DNA of 16,236 nt from an uncultured Solobacterium sp. (GTDB lineage: Bacteria > Bacillota_I > Bacilli_A > Erysipelotrichales > Erysipelotrichaceae): NCBI GenBank assembly GCA_937910655.1, contig CALEMV010000087.1, positions 1 to 16,236 on the forward strand. The letters are read 5' to 3'. Both the position numbers and the translations under genes were made by a program. Every line of letters starts with the position of its first letter. Within the stretch, counting starts at the first letter, position 1. The notes under the pieces were generated by a model, which had not been told where the DNA came from, did not search any database, and was given only the letters and a program-made list of their open reading frames with translations. Positions 8,185-15,296 of this stretch are shown piece after piece.

Positions 8185-9546
8185 TTATTTAGAAGTATTA
8201 CCGTTAAATTTGTCTAGTGTTTCAATCCAAGAACCAACAGTGAATGCTACTGAAGCACAGTATTCAGGATCTTCTAATACGAGATGGCCTTTTGTTGTCC
8301 ACCAATCATATCCACGGTCATCCTTAGATGGGAACTTATCTACACCATCAACATATCCACCTTGTGCATGATTGAATGTCTTTTCTGTTGCTGTCATAAC
8401 ATCTGGATTTGAGGAGTAACCACCCATATCTTTGCCCCAAGCACTGAAGCCTTTTTCTGTACATGTCATGTATGCGATAAATGCAGCAGCTGTCCATGGA
8501 AGTGGGCTATTCTTTGTTAAGAATAGGTAATGGCAATATCCAAATCCACCGATTCCTTCATAACCATCTTCATATGCAGCAACTTTGATGTTATTTACAG
8601 AAGTTTCTGAAGATTCTTCGATTGAACGTAATTTGGAATATACCAATAATCCACATTGGTCAGTTGCGGATGCAGATGTTAGGGTTGTACAAATTGGTCC
8701 ATCATCTGTTTGTGCATTGTATCCATTTACCCAAAGCTTGATCCAAGCTAAAGCATATTTACCATTTTCACCTAAGTTAAAGCTTTCAGCATCTTTCGCA
8801 ACTTCATCAATTGTTGGTTGGAATTCCGCTTTTGCGTCAGCTGGTAGCTTATCGAAGGCATCCTTTAATTCAGCTGCATACTTATCTTCTGTCAACATAT
8901 ACAAGAAATTCTTGCCGACGATTTCTGAGTCGATATCCATGAATAGTGGATGTGTATCCTTACGTACGAAATCCCAGCAGTTTGTAAATTTCTTAGTGCC
9001 TGTGGAGTTGTACATAAATACTTTATTTAGTGTTTGTAATGGTAGGAAGCCTTTGTAGTCACTAGCTTTTACGCCATTTGCATCTGCCCATTCCTTTGGA
9101 ATGAATGTTTTTAGGATACCGGTTTGATTCATCTTTGATTCAATCTGGTTACCATCCTGAATCAAGGTCATTGCGAATGTTCCTTGATCCTTTAAAGAGT
9201 CAGCTTGTAACTGCTCGAAAATCTTATTGTTCTTTGGCTGTTGCCATTCGAAATCTAATTTGTAGCTAGGATCAATTGTCTGTAAGTATTCGATGAATAA
9301 TGGCAGTGCAGACTTACCGCGGCTAGAGTTACCTAAGCCGAAGAATGTCTTACCATTAGATTCTTCGATTGCTTTCTTTCCAAGCTCTTCGAGTGACATT
9401 GTCTGTGCTTCTGCGATAATTTTGTCTATTTCAGACTGATTGGCTGTATCTCTTGTGGAAGAGGTGTTAGTTCCTTTTCCTCCGCATCCAACCAATGATG
9501 CGGCCAGTACTACAGAGAGTACTGATGATAAAAAACGCTTACTCAT
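8185..9546 (-). CDS. ABC importer substrate-binding lipoprotein
   Basis: The 453-residue protein begins with a lipoprotein signal: MSKRF, a hydrophobic stretch, then the lipobox LVGC with Cys21 as the lipidated residue, followed by a Gly/Ser/Thr-rich linker (22-38). It should be anchored on the outer face of the membrane and hand substrate to the fused permease. The mature part is rich in aromatic residues (for example GYDWWTTKGH near 422-431), has four or more non-lipobox Cys, and shows only the general look of a type 1/6/8 bacterial solute-binding protein. I do not recognise a specific substrate family. Length exceeds the roughly 330 residues of FbpA/AfuA proteins. GGAGGG (9553-9558) lies 6 bases before the ATG. 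It is the first gene of the importer operon, behind a promoter overlapped by a cre-like site. It differs clearly from the second binding lipoprotein in the sensor operon. Confidence 0.85.
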   Translation of the reverse strand: MSKRFLSSVLSVVLAASLVGCGGKGTNTSSTRDTANQSEIDKIIAEAQTMSLEELGKKAIEESNGKTFFGLGNSSRGKSALPLFIEYLQTIDPSYKLDFEWQQPKNNKIFEQLQADSLKDQGTFAMTLIQDGNQIESKMNQTGILKTFIPKEWADANGVKASDYKGFLPLQTLNKVFMYNSTGTKKFTNCWDFVRKDTHPLFMDIDSEIVGKNFLYMLTEDKYAAELKDAFDKLPADAKAEFQPTIDEVAKDAESFNLGENGKYALAWIKLWVNGYNAQTDDGPICTTLTSASATDQCGLLVYSKLRSIEESSETSVNNIKVAAYEDGYEGIGGFGYCHYLFLTKNSPLPWTAAAFIAYMTCTEKGFSAWGKDMGGYSSNPDVMTATEKTFNHAQGGYVDGVDKFPSKDDRGYDWWTTKGHLVLEDPEYCASVAFTVGSWIETLDKFNGNTSK

Positions 9547-9560
9547 TATTTTCCCTCCTG

Positions 9561-9578
9561 ATGAATAAATCTATTCAT
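9561..9578. repeat. Short inverted repeat at the importer transcription start
   Basis: ATGAATA and TATTCAT form a perfect 7-base inverted repeat with a 4-base spacer, directly downstream of the -10 box. It could be a repressor operator or a small hairpin at the mRNA 5' end. Confidence 0.4.
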
Positions 9579-9607
9579 ATTATAAGAGAGAATGTAAGCG
9601 CTTTAAA
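9579..9607 (-). promoter_or_regulatory. Promoter of the ABC importer operon
   Basis: Read on the minus strand, a weak -35 box TTTAAA (9607-9602) is followed after exactly 17 bases by a perfect TATAAT (9584-9579). Transcription should begin near 9572, about 25 bases before the ATG. The weak -35 fits a promoter that needs an activator such as the neighbouring AraC-type response regulator. Confidence 0.7.
9593..9606. promoter_or_regulatory. cre-like catabolite-response element over the importer promoter
   Basis: TGTAAGCGCTTTAA matches the Bacillus CcpA consensus TGWAANCGNTNNCA at all but one fixed position, and on the other strand (TTAAAGCGCTTACA) again with one mismatch. The centre AAGCGCTT is a perfect palindrome. 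It covers the spacer and part of the -35 box, where CcpA binding would block RNA polymerase. Another LacI-family regulator could also use such a palindrome. Confidence 0.65.
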
Positions 9608-9644
9608 TTCTAGAAAAATGATATTTTTTTTAAATTTCTGATAT
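9602..9644 (-). repeat. Direct repeats upstream of the importer promoter, candidate response-regulator sites
   Basis: TGATAT (plus-strand reading) occurs at 9619-9624 and 9639-9644, exactly 20 bp apart, and TTTAAATT(T)C occurs at 9602-9610 and about 9629-9638. Spacing of two helical turns next to the -35 box is typical of AraC-family activator sites. The region is very A/T-rich, so chance similarity is possible. The block spans the end of the regulator gene and the intergenic gap. Confidence 0.4.
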
Positions 9645-10369
9645 TAGAGATTTTGATTTTGATATTCGCTAGGTGTTAGTCCATAACGCTTTTTGAAAAG
9701 GGAAGAGAAGTAAGCGACAGATGTATAACCAGTTTGTTCAGCAGCTTCGCTGATTCTATAGTTATTCTTACAAAGTAGTTTCTTAGCATTCTCTAATCGT
9801 ATACTTGTAATATATCCAGCAAGGGTATAGTTTGTTTCCTTATGGAATAGTCGTGAGATATGTCCTTCGCTGATTTCTAAATAAGATGCTATCTCATAGA
9901 TGGATAAATTAGGGTTTGCATAATTTTGTTCGATGTATTCAATTGCTTTTTTGACATAACGGTTCGTATCATTAACCGCTTGTGGATTTTTTACCTTAGT
10001 AAGTTTTGGGATAAGCTTTTGTACGCTTGTTTCAATGGTGCCATCTTCAAATGGTTTTAAAATGTAGTCTGCAGCATATAGGCGTAATGCATCACGAGCA
10101 TAATCGAACTCACTATATGCTGTTAGGAAGATGATTTGAACATCACTACCTTGATTACGTAATTGCTGTAACATTTCTATACCATTACAAAGTGGCATGT
10201 TAATGTCTGAGATGATTAAGTCAGGTAATGTTTCTTGATATTTTTCGAGTGCTTGAAGACCATCTTTGGCAACTGCGCAAACTGTAAAATCAAGTGAATT
10301 CCAATTGATATCATGAACCATACCTTCTCTAGCAAATAGTTCATCATCAACAATCATTACTTTGTACAT
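9644..10369 (-). CDS. YesN-type response regulator with AraC-family DNA-binding domain
   Basis: The 241-residue cytoplasmic regulator has a receiver domain (about 1-120) with the acidic pair Asp8-Asp9, phospho-acceptor Asp55 in LIISDINMP, Thr83 in FLTAY and Lys105 in DYILKPF. After a short linker comes an AraC-type double helix-turn-helix domain (about 136-238), with SIYEIASYLEISEGHISRLF as the first reading helix region and RISEAAEQTGYTSVAYFSSLFKK-like second half. It is compact; many YesN proteins carry a long middle segment (about 500 residues), absent here. Its start overlaps the kinase gene end by 13 bases, so they are almost certainly co-translated partners. The AGGAGG-like site before the ATG is strong. 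Its likely target is the importer promoter about 100 bases downstream, beside direct repeats. Phosphorylation by the LytS/YesM-type kinase is inferred from pairing. Confidence 0.93.
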   Translation of the reverse strand: MYKVMIVDDELFAREGMVHDINWNSLDFTVCAVAKDGLQALEKYQETLPDLIISDINMPLCNGIEMLQQLRNQGSDVQIIFLTAYSEFDYARDALRLYAADYILKPFEDGTIETSVQKLIPKLTKVKNPQAVNDTNRYVKKAIEYIEQNYANPNLSIYEIASYLEISEGHISRLFHKETNYTLAGYITSIRLENAKKLLCKNNYRISEAAEQTGYTSVAYFSSLFKKRYGLTPSEYQNQNL

Positions 10370-12051
10370 GGCTCCTCCTTATATGGCAGTGTTATCTGTA
10401 TTAAAGTTCCACCTTCTTCTAGACGCTGTGCATGAAGACCTGAATTTACACCAAAGTGTAAACGTAATATAGAATCAACATTATACATACCGATATGACC
10501 ATCAATTTGATTCCATTGATGCGTGTTAATTAGATGCATCATTTCGTCATTAATACCGATGCCATTATCTTTTACAGATAAGATGATTGCGTCATTTTGT
10601 TTGCATGCATATACTTGGATGACGCCAGTCTCTTTCATACGTAAACCATGAATAATTGCATTCTCTACTAAGGGTTGAATAATCAGCTTAGGAATCTTAT
10701 AGGATAATAGCTCCTTTGGACAATCGAATAGGAATTGATATTTCCCTTGGAAGCGAATATTTTGAATTTCTCCATAATCGGAACAAATCTGAAACTCTTC
10801 TTCGATTGTTATGAACTGTTCTTTCACGATAGAAGTTCTTAATATGCGTGCAAGTTTTTGGGAAAGCTGAGAAATTGGTTCAACTTTAGCACCTTTTGCC
10901 ATCCACTTGATTGTATCTAATGTGTTATATAGAAAGTGGGGGTTAAGTTGTGCTTGCATCATCGCGATTTGGATATCGGTTAATTGTCTTTGTGTTTCTA
11001 TCTTTTGTTCTAAGAAGTTAGAAAGCTCTTCTGTCATAATATTGAAATTTTGAGATAATACTCCGAATTCATCATTGCGTACTACAGGAATTGATGTATC
11101 TAGCTTTCCTTCTTGTACTTGCTTCATTGCTTGATTCATCTGGTTGATTGGCTGTGTAAAAGAGGTCGTAGTTTTTTGCGCAACAACAATACATACGATA
11201 AAACTAAGAGCAGCGAGTAAGCCAACCATCAGATACATCCGATGCATCGTAGATGTACTAAGTACTTTAGGGTGAATCATAATTTGTTTAAAACCTGTAT
11301 TACCTATATTTTGAATTGTGATGTAATAATCATTAAAGTAATCATCATACTTTGAACCCGATATCCATGCATGATGTAACTGATTAAGAATTCCAGACGA
11401 CCCTAAGTTTGTGTTTATATAAACTGGTTCATTCTCTTTACTGATAATTCCAAATCCTTCATCATTAGAGAGTTGATTACTAAATAGATATGTGAAATCT
11501 TGATTGTCGATAGAAGCGACAATATAACCAATTGTTCTATTATCATGTTTTATTTTTGTTGCGATATTTAAAACGATTTGATTGTCTTCGCTATCTACTT
11601 GCTTAATGATGTCTTTAGATGGATTGTCTAATGCATGTAAGATTCCCCAGTAAGTAGGTCGACTTGCAAGCTCGCATGTTGCATACATACAATTACCGTT
11701 CTGATCGTAAATTGAGAATGTTGCGTAATTTCGATAGGGGTTGGTTAACTGATAAAGCGTATTATATATGGATTCACTATCTGCTGAACTTAGAAATTCT
11801 TGGTGTGATGATAATGTAGAAAGAGTTTTATCAATTCCATCTAAAAATGATTGAAAGCTTGTACTAATTTCTTTTGTCTCTTTTTTTACAGTACTTTCAT
11901 ATGTATTGAATGTCATAGCTTGAAACAAGAAAATCAAACAAAATCCACATAGTACAATTGGTACAACCGAAATCGCAATGAAGTGATTGAGTAGGCGAAT
12001 ACGAACAGACTGACTTTTCTCTATTTGTTTATTTTCGTAGAAATGTCCCAT
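10357..12051 (-). CDS. Membrane sensor histidine kinase, LytS/YesM type (His_kinase family)
   Basis: The 564-residue protein has a transmembrane helix at about 22-45, an extracellular sensor region of about 225 residues (46-270, Cache-like in length and layout), a second helix at about 272-291, a HAMP linker (292-345), then the phospho-acceptor motif QAQLNPHFLYN with His372 and an ATPase domain with PLVENAIIHGL (460-470) and DNGIGI (495-500). This is the YesM/LytS class that pairs with AraC-output regulators. The gene overlaps the preceding binding lipoprotein gene by 31 bases and the regulator gene by 13 bases. AGGAGG (12065-12070) lies 13 bases before the ATG, a longer gap than usual, but no better start was found. 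The large extracellular region could receive the signal from the cotranscribed binding lipoprotein; this is inferred from gene order. Confidence 0.93.
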   Translation of the reverse strand: MGHFYENKQIEKSQSVRIRLLNHFIAISVVPIVLCGFCLIFLFQAMTFNTYESTVKKETKEISTSFQSFLDGIDKTLSTLSSHQEFLSSADSESIYNTLYQLTNPYRNYATFSIYDQNGNCMYATCELASRPTYWGILHALDNPSKDIIKQVDSEDNQIVLNIATKIKHDNRTIGYIVASIDNQDFTYLFSNQLSNDEGFGIISKENEPVYINTNLGSSGILNQLHHAWISGSKYDDYFNDYYITIQNIGNTGFKQIMIHPKVLSTSTMHRMYLMVGLLAALSFIVCIVVAQKTTTSFTQPINQMNQAMKQVQEGKLDTSIPVVRNDEFGVLSQNFNIMTEELSNFLEQKIETQRQLTDIQIAMMQAQLNPHFLYNTLDTIKWMAKGAKVEPISQLSQKLARILRTSIVKEQFITIEEEFQICSDYGEIQNIRFQGKYQFLFDCPKELLSYKIPKLIIQPLVENAIIHGLRMKETGVIQVYACKQNDAIILSVKDNGIGINDEMMHLINTHQWNQIDGHIGMYNVDSILRLHFGVNSGLHAQRLEEGGTLIQITLPYKEEPCTK

Positions 12052-13013
12052 AATTGTAGTATTTCCTCCTGCCTAAATTTTGACCATGGTACAAGATTTT
12101 GGTAATCTGCGAGATCAGTTAGTGCCGTGAGTTGATTAATATCTTGTCTTACACTACGTCGGTACATTGTGGATGATAGGAATTGTTGTGCATCTTTACT
12201 GATTGTAAAATCAATAAATTTCTGTGCGTTATCTTTATTCTTTGCATTTTTTACAAGAAAACTACCATCGGATATAACAAAGAGGTAATCAGGATAAACC
12301 ATTGTAATGTTTGAATCTGTTAACATTGCCTTTTTTGCGGTTTCTTCTAAGGTAATTCCAATCAATCGTGTTCCTGTACTTACTTCACGGATGACTTCTC
12401 CACTACCGCTGGCAACATGACCATCTAACTGTTGATAAAATTTATCAATGTATGTAGGGTCATTCAATGTCATGAACGCATTTAAGATAGAGATGCTCGT
12501 ACCTGAAGTGTGTGGATCAGCAAATGATATTTTCCCTTTCCAAGATTCATCACAAAAATCAGACCATTTTTGTGGAGCTCGTTGGTTGTTGACTAACTTA
12601 TTATTGTAGATAAAGACAAGCGGTAACTGGGAGAAGAGGGTGTAGTTATCATGTTGTTCTAAATATCGAAAATCAAGAGATGAGCTTTCACTAGCCACAT
12701 AAGGTTCAATATAGTCCTGATAGTATGTATAGTTTTGAACATCGCCACCAAACATGACATCTGCATCTTCTCCATTTTTTATTTTTTCGAGCATTTCTGT
12801 AGTACCACCAGCTTGTACTTCAACACTGATACCTGTTCGTAATTCAAATTCCTTGATAATTGGTGCGTATACTTCGGGCTTATGACTTGTAAAGATAATG
12901 AGTCTATTTGCTGGTGGAATCGGATTTGCGTCATGTTTTGTAAAATGCGTGCAACCGGACAATAGAGAAAGTGATAGAATGCATGCAAGTATTTTTGAAT
13001 TAATCATTAGCAT
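12021..13013 (-). CDS. AfuA/FbpA-like binding lipoprotein, probable ligand sensor for the kinase
   Basis: The 330-residue protein has a lipoprotein signal with lipobox LLSGC (Cys21) and a mature part typical of the iron/sugar-phosphate/phosphonate binding family (COG1840-like): RLIIFTSHKPEVYAPIIKEF near 37-56, GGTTEMLEKI near 69-78, ADVMFGG near 84-90 and FADPHTSGTS near 164-173. The paired tyrosines that bind iron in FbpA would fall near GITLEETA (219-226); none is seen there, which argues against iron. Gene order (binding protein, kinase, regulator) recalls Salmonella PgtC-PgtB-PgtA, where the binding protein senses phosphoglycerate. No permease partner is directly adjacent, and the importer 2.5 kb away has its own binding protein, so a sensing role is likely. 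ATG at 13013 is used; ATG at 13007 is an alternative. GGAG lies 13 bases before the first. It overlaps the phosphatase gene by 14 bases. Confidence 0.88.
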   Translation of the reverse strand: MLMINSKILACILSLSLLSGCTHFTKHDANPIPPANRLIIFTSHKPEVYAPIIKEFELRTGISVEVQAGGTTEMLEKIKNGEDADVMFGGDVQNYTYYQDYIEPYVASESSSLDFRYLEQHDNYTLFSQLPLVFIYNNKLVNNQRAPQKWSDFCDESWKGKISFADPHTSGTSISILNAFMTLNDPTYIDKFYQQLDGHVASGSGEVIREVSTGTRLIGITLEETAKKAMLTDSNITMVYPDYLFVISDGSFLVKNAKNKDNAQKFIDFTISKDAQQFLSSTMYRRSVRQDINQLTALTDLADYQNLVPWSKFRQEEILQLWDISTKINK

Positions 13014-13629
13014 GTCGATTCATATACTCCGCTTGGTTTAGTGGCCCCTCGACTAGTGAGAAGTTTCCATCTTCATCCTTAAAAACAGCAATTCCACCAT
13101 TTCCAATTAAGCATTCACGATGAAGAAGCTCATCAGGAATATTCTCTTTCATAAGACTAAATAATAGATGTCTAAAGTATGCTCCATGAGAAACAAGAAG
13201 AACTTTATCTTGATCGTGACTCAGTTTGCGTAACTCACTAAAAGCATTTTGAATACGCTGTTGAATCATTGTTGGATTTTCACCACCTAAATCATCAAAA
13301 AGATCATTTGAAAAACGATATTGATATTCTGGGTCACTTTCATTTTTAATATTTCCATCCCATGATCCATAACTAAATTCACGTAATGAGTCAAAGATTT
13401 TTACATGCATGTGATGAGGCTCTAGGATTAGTTTTGCGGTTTGAATTGTTCTTGGTAAAGGGGATGTATATGCAGAATTAAAAGACTGGTTTCTTAACGC
13501 TTCCGTTGTTTGCAAAATCTGTTCAATCCCTTTGCAAGTAAGCGGTGAATCCGTAATTCCTTGCAAACGGTTTTCCAAATTAAATATGGTCTCTCCGTGA
13601 CGAACATAATAGTAGTAAATTGTCTTCAT
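13000..13629 (-). CDS. Histidine phosphatase (phosphoglycerate mutase-like)
   Basis: The 209-residue cytoplasmic protein belongs to branch 1 of the histidine phosphatase superfamily. The catalytic set is complete: RHGE at 10-13 with phospho-acceptor His11, Arg60 in SPLPRTIQTA, Glu84 in LREFSYGSWDG and His148 in VSHGAYFR. It lacks the length and insertions of true phosphoglycerate mutases, so it is more likely a phosphatase of small phosphorylated metabolites, such as sugar phosphates, than a glycolytic mutase. It is the first gene of the four-gene sensor operon, overlapping the binding lipoprotein gene by 14 bases, which suggests its substrate is linked to the ligand sensed or imported. AGGAG (13636-13640) is 6 bases before the ATG. 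A near-consensus promoter and an inverted repeat lie directly upstream. Substrate cannot be deduced. Confidence 0.9.
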   Translation of the reverse strand: MKTIYYYYVRHGETIFNLENRLQGITDSPLTCKGIEQILQTTEALRNQSFNSAYTSPLPRTIQTAKLILEPHHMHVKIFDSLREFSYGSWDGNIKNESDPEYQYRFSNDLFDDLGGENPTMIQQRIQNAFSELRKLSHDQDKVLLVSHGAYFRHLLFSLMKENIPDELLHRECLIGNGGIAVFKDEDGNFSLVEGPLNQAEYMNRHAND

Positions 13630-13657
13630 AATGAACTCCTAATTTTAAGTTCATTAT
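13628..13657. repeat. Perfect inverted repeat over the -10 box and start region of the sensor operon, candidate operator
   Basis: ATAATGAAC (13628-13636) and GTTCATTAT (13649-13657) are perfect reverse complements with a 12-base spacer. One arm covers most of the -10 box and the other touches the start codon of the phosphatase gene. As the upstream arm lies in the promoter it would not be transcribed, so a protein-binding operator is likelier than an RNA hairpin. Confidence 0.5.
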
Positions 13658-13681
13658 AGACTGAATTTATTAAAATGTTAA
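13653..13681 (-). promoter_or_regulatory. Promoter of the sensor operon
   Basis: On the minus strand, TTAACA (13681-13676, one mismatch to TTGACA) and a perfect TATAAT (13658-13653) are separated by exactly 17 bases. Transcription would start near 13646, leaving a leader of about 17 bases with an AGGAG site. Confidence 0.85.
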
Positions 13682-13770
13682 ACTACAAAAGATGTATAGC
13701 ATGGGGATGAATTACTGTGCTTAGAATTGTTTTTTTTATTAAATAATGGTAAATTCAGAAGTGTGGATAG

Positions 13771-13775
13771 AGGAG
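13771..13775 (+). promoter_or_regulatory. Ribosome binding site that sets the hydrogenase start
   Basis: AGGAG lies 8 bases before ATG at 13784. A longer frame from TTG at 13727 runs through a T tract, lacks a comparable site and adds no family-like residues, so it is not used. Confidence 0.85.
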
Positions 13776-13783
13776 AGAAATTC

Positions 13784-15223
13784 ATGAGTAAGTATCAGTT
13801 TTTAGATAAGAGAGTGCCGATAGCTGACGACAATATTTCTATTGTCCAGGATTTATCAAAATGTAAGAATTGTACCCTATGCAGACGTGCTTGTGCCATC
13901 GATGCCGGTGTATTTGACTATTATGACTTGACTACAAACGGAGATGTCCCAATCTGTATCAATTGTGGTCAATGTGTAGTATCTTGCCCATTTGACAGTT
14001 TAAATGAACGTTCAGAATTAGATGGTGTTAGAGCTGCAATCGAAGATCCTGAGAAGATCGTTGTATTCCAGACAGCACCTGCAGTACGTGTTGGCCTTGG
14101 TGAAGAATTCGGTATGCCTGCCGGAACATTCGTACAAGGTAAGATGATCACAGCTTTACGTAAGCTTGGTGGCGACTACGTACTTGATACAAACTTTGGA
14201 GCTGATATGACCATTATGGAAGAAGCTTCTGAGTTAATTGAGAGAGTAATCAATGGTAATGGTCAATTACCTCAATATACAAGCTGCTGCCCAGCTTGGG
14301 TTAAATTTGCGGAAACATTCTACCCAGAATTGATTCCACATCTTTCAACTGCGAAGAGTCCAATCGCTATGCAAGCCGCAACGGAGAAGACTTACTTTGC
14401 TAAAAAGAACAATATTGACCCTAATAAGATTGTTTCTGTATGTGTAACACCATGTACAGCTAAGAAGGCAGAAATTCGTCGCCCAGAAATGAATTCATCT
14501 GCTGAATATTGGGATGAAGAAGCTATGCGTGATTCAGACTACTGTATTACAGTACGTGAACTTGCACGTTGGATTCGTGAAGCAGAATTAGATTTCGCTA
14601 ATCTTGAAGATGGTAAGTTTGATCCATTAATGGGTGAAGCATCTGGTGGAGGAATTATCTTTGCCAATACTGGTGGTGTTATGGAATCCGCAATGCGTTC
14701 TGCATATAAGTTTGTTACAAAGGATGAAGTACCTGCTAACTTGATTCGCTTTGATGCGATTCGTGGCTTTGAAAATAGTCGTGAAGCAGATGTACAAATC
14801 GGTGATAAAGTATTACACGTTGCCGCAATTCACGGTACAGGTAACTTCCGTAAGTTCTATGAACATATGAAGGAAACAGGAACACATTACGACTTCATCG
14901 AAGTAATGGCATGTCCTGGTGGATGTATTGGTGGAGGAGGAATGCCACGTCATAAGCTACCTCAAGTGAAGGCTGCTAAGGAATCTCGTATTGCGTCCTT
15001 GTACGAAAGAGATAACCTCAAGCCAATCAAGGCTCCACAGGATAACCCTGAAATCCAAGTATTATATAACGAGTTCTATGATGCTCCACTTAGTGAAAAG
15101 GCTCATCATATGTTACATACAGAAGGATTTATCAATCGCTCATCTGATTTAGGTCCAAACGGCGCTTGTACACCTGAAACATGTCCAACTTCCGTTGCGA
15201 ACTTGAAAAAAGCACAACAATAA
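13784..15223 (+). CDS. [FeFe] hydrogenase with two ferredoxin-type [4Fe-4S] sites
   Basis: The 479-residue cytoplasmic enzyme interconverts protons and H2. An N-terminal 2x[4Fe-4S] domain has CKNCTLCRRAC (Cys27, 30, 33, 37) and CINCGQCVVSC (Cys58, 61, 64, 68). The H-cluster domain follows with TSCCPAW (166-172), TPCTAKK (222-228) and MACPGGCIGGGG (375-386); the expected ligands are Cys169, 224, 377 and 381, and Cys168 is the proton-relay cysteine. The TPCTAKK form has Thr where well-studied group A enzymes such as Clostridium CpI have Met, which to my recollection is a group B (CpIII-like) trait. The C-terminus ends in a short tail with Cys462 and Cys467 (CTPETCP). Codon choice (AAG, TTC, GCT) suggests high expression. 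It stands alone, without NADH-linking subunits, so ferredoxin is the likely partner. I found no clear promoter in 13682-13770. A terminator follows. Confidence 0.94.
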   Translation: MSKYQFLDKRVPIADDNISIVQDLSKCKNCTLCRRACAIDAGVFDYYDLTTNGDVPICINCGQCVVSCPFDSLNERSELDGVRAAIEDPEKIVVFQTAPAVRVGLGEEFGMPAGTFVQGKMITALRKLGGDYVLDTNFGADMTIMEEASELIERVINGNGQLPQYTSCCPAWVKFAETFYPELIPHLSTAKSPIAMQAATEKTYFAKKNNIDPNKIVSVCVTPCTAKKAEIRRPEMNSSAEYWDEEAMRDSDYCITVRELARWIREAELDFANLEDGKFDPLMGEASGGGIIFANTGGVMESAMRSAYKFVTKDEVPANLIRFDAIRGFENSREADVQIGDKVLHVAAIHGTGNFRKFYEHMKETGTHYDFIEVMACPGGCIGGGGMPRHKLPQVKAAKESRIASLYERDNLKPIKAPQDNPEIQVLYNEFYDAPLSEKAHHMLHTEGFINRSSDLGPNGACTPETCPTSVANLKKAQQ

Positions 15224-15233
15224 GTGATAAAAT

Positions 15234-15266
15234 AAAGATGGAATTTCAAATGAAGTTTCATCTTTT
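15234..15266 (+). terminator. Intrinsic terminator after the hydrogenase gene
   Basis: AAAGATGGAATTTC pairs with GAAGTTTCATCTTT (14 pairs including two wobbles) around an AAAT loop and runs into four T, 10 bases after the stop codon. Confidence 0.85.
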
Positions 15267-15285
15267 AAATTTACCCATGCATGAT

Positions 15286-15291
15286 AGGAGG
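15286..15291 (+). promoter_or_regulatory. Ribosome binding site of the four-helix membrane protein gene
   Basis: AGGAGG is only 2 bases from the first ATG (15294) and 5 bases from the second (15297). The second start has the better spacing. Confidence 0.65.
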
Positions 15292-15296
15292 CTATG

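Noticed and set aside
8585..9058. A 157-codon open frame on the plus strand inside the importer binding protein gene
   Set aside because: It lies entirely antisense to a gene with a clear lipoprotein signal and ribosome binding site, and its product shows no recognisable domain.
9547..9643. A terminator between the response regulator and importer genes
   Set aside because: No stable hairpin followed by a T run was found on the minus strand, so read-through from the sensor operon into the importer operon remains possible.
9632..9646. Possible CodY box (AATTTCTGATATT-like)
   Set aside because: It has about four mismatches to the 15-base consensus in a very A/T-rich region, and CodY presence in this organism is unknown.
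13720..13750. Rex-type operator or a promoter ahead of the hydrogenase
   Set aside because: TTG plus a T tract and TTAAAT vaguely resemble parts of such sites, but the half-sites do not align with the consensus spacing and no -35/-10 pair with proper distance was found.
13727..13783. A 19-codon upstream extension of the hydrogenase from a TTG
   Set aside because: It has no ribosome binding site and runs through a tract of eight T; the ATG at 13784 has a good site.
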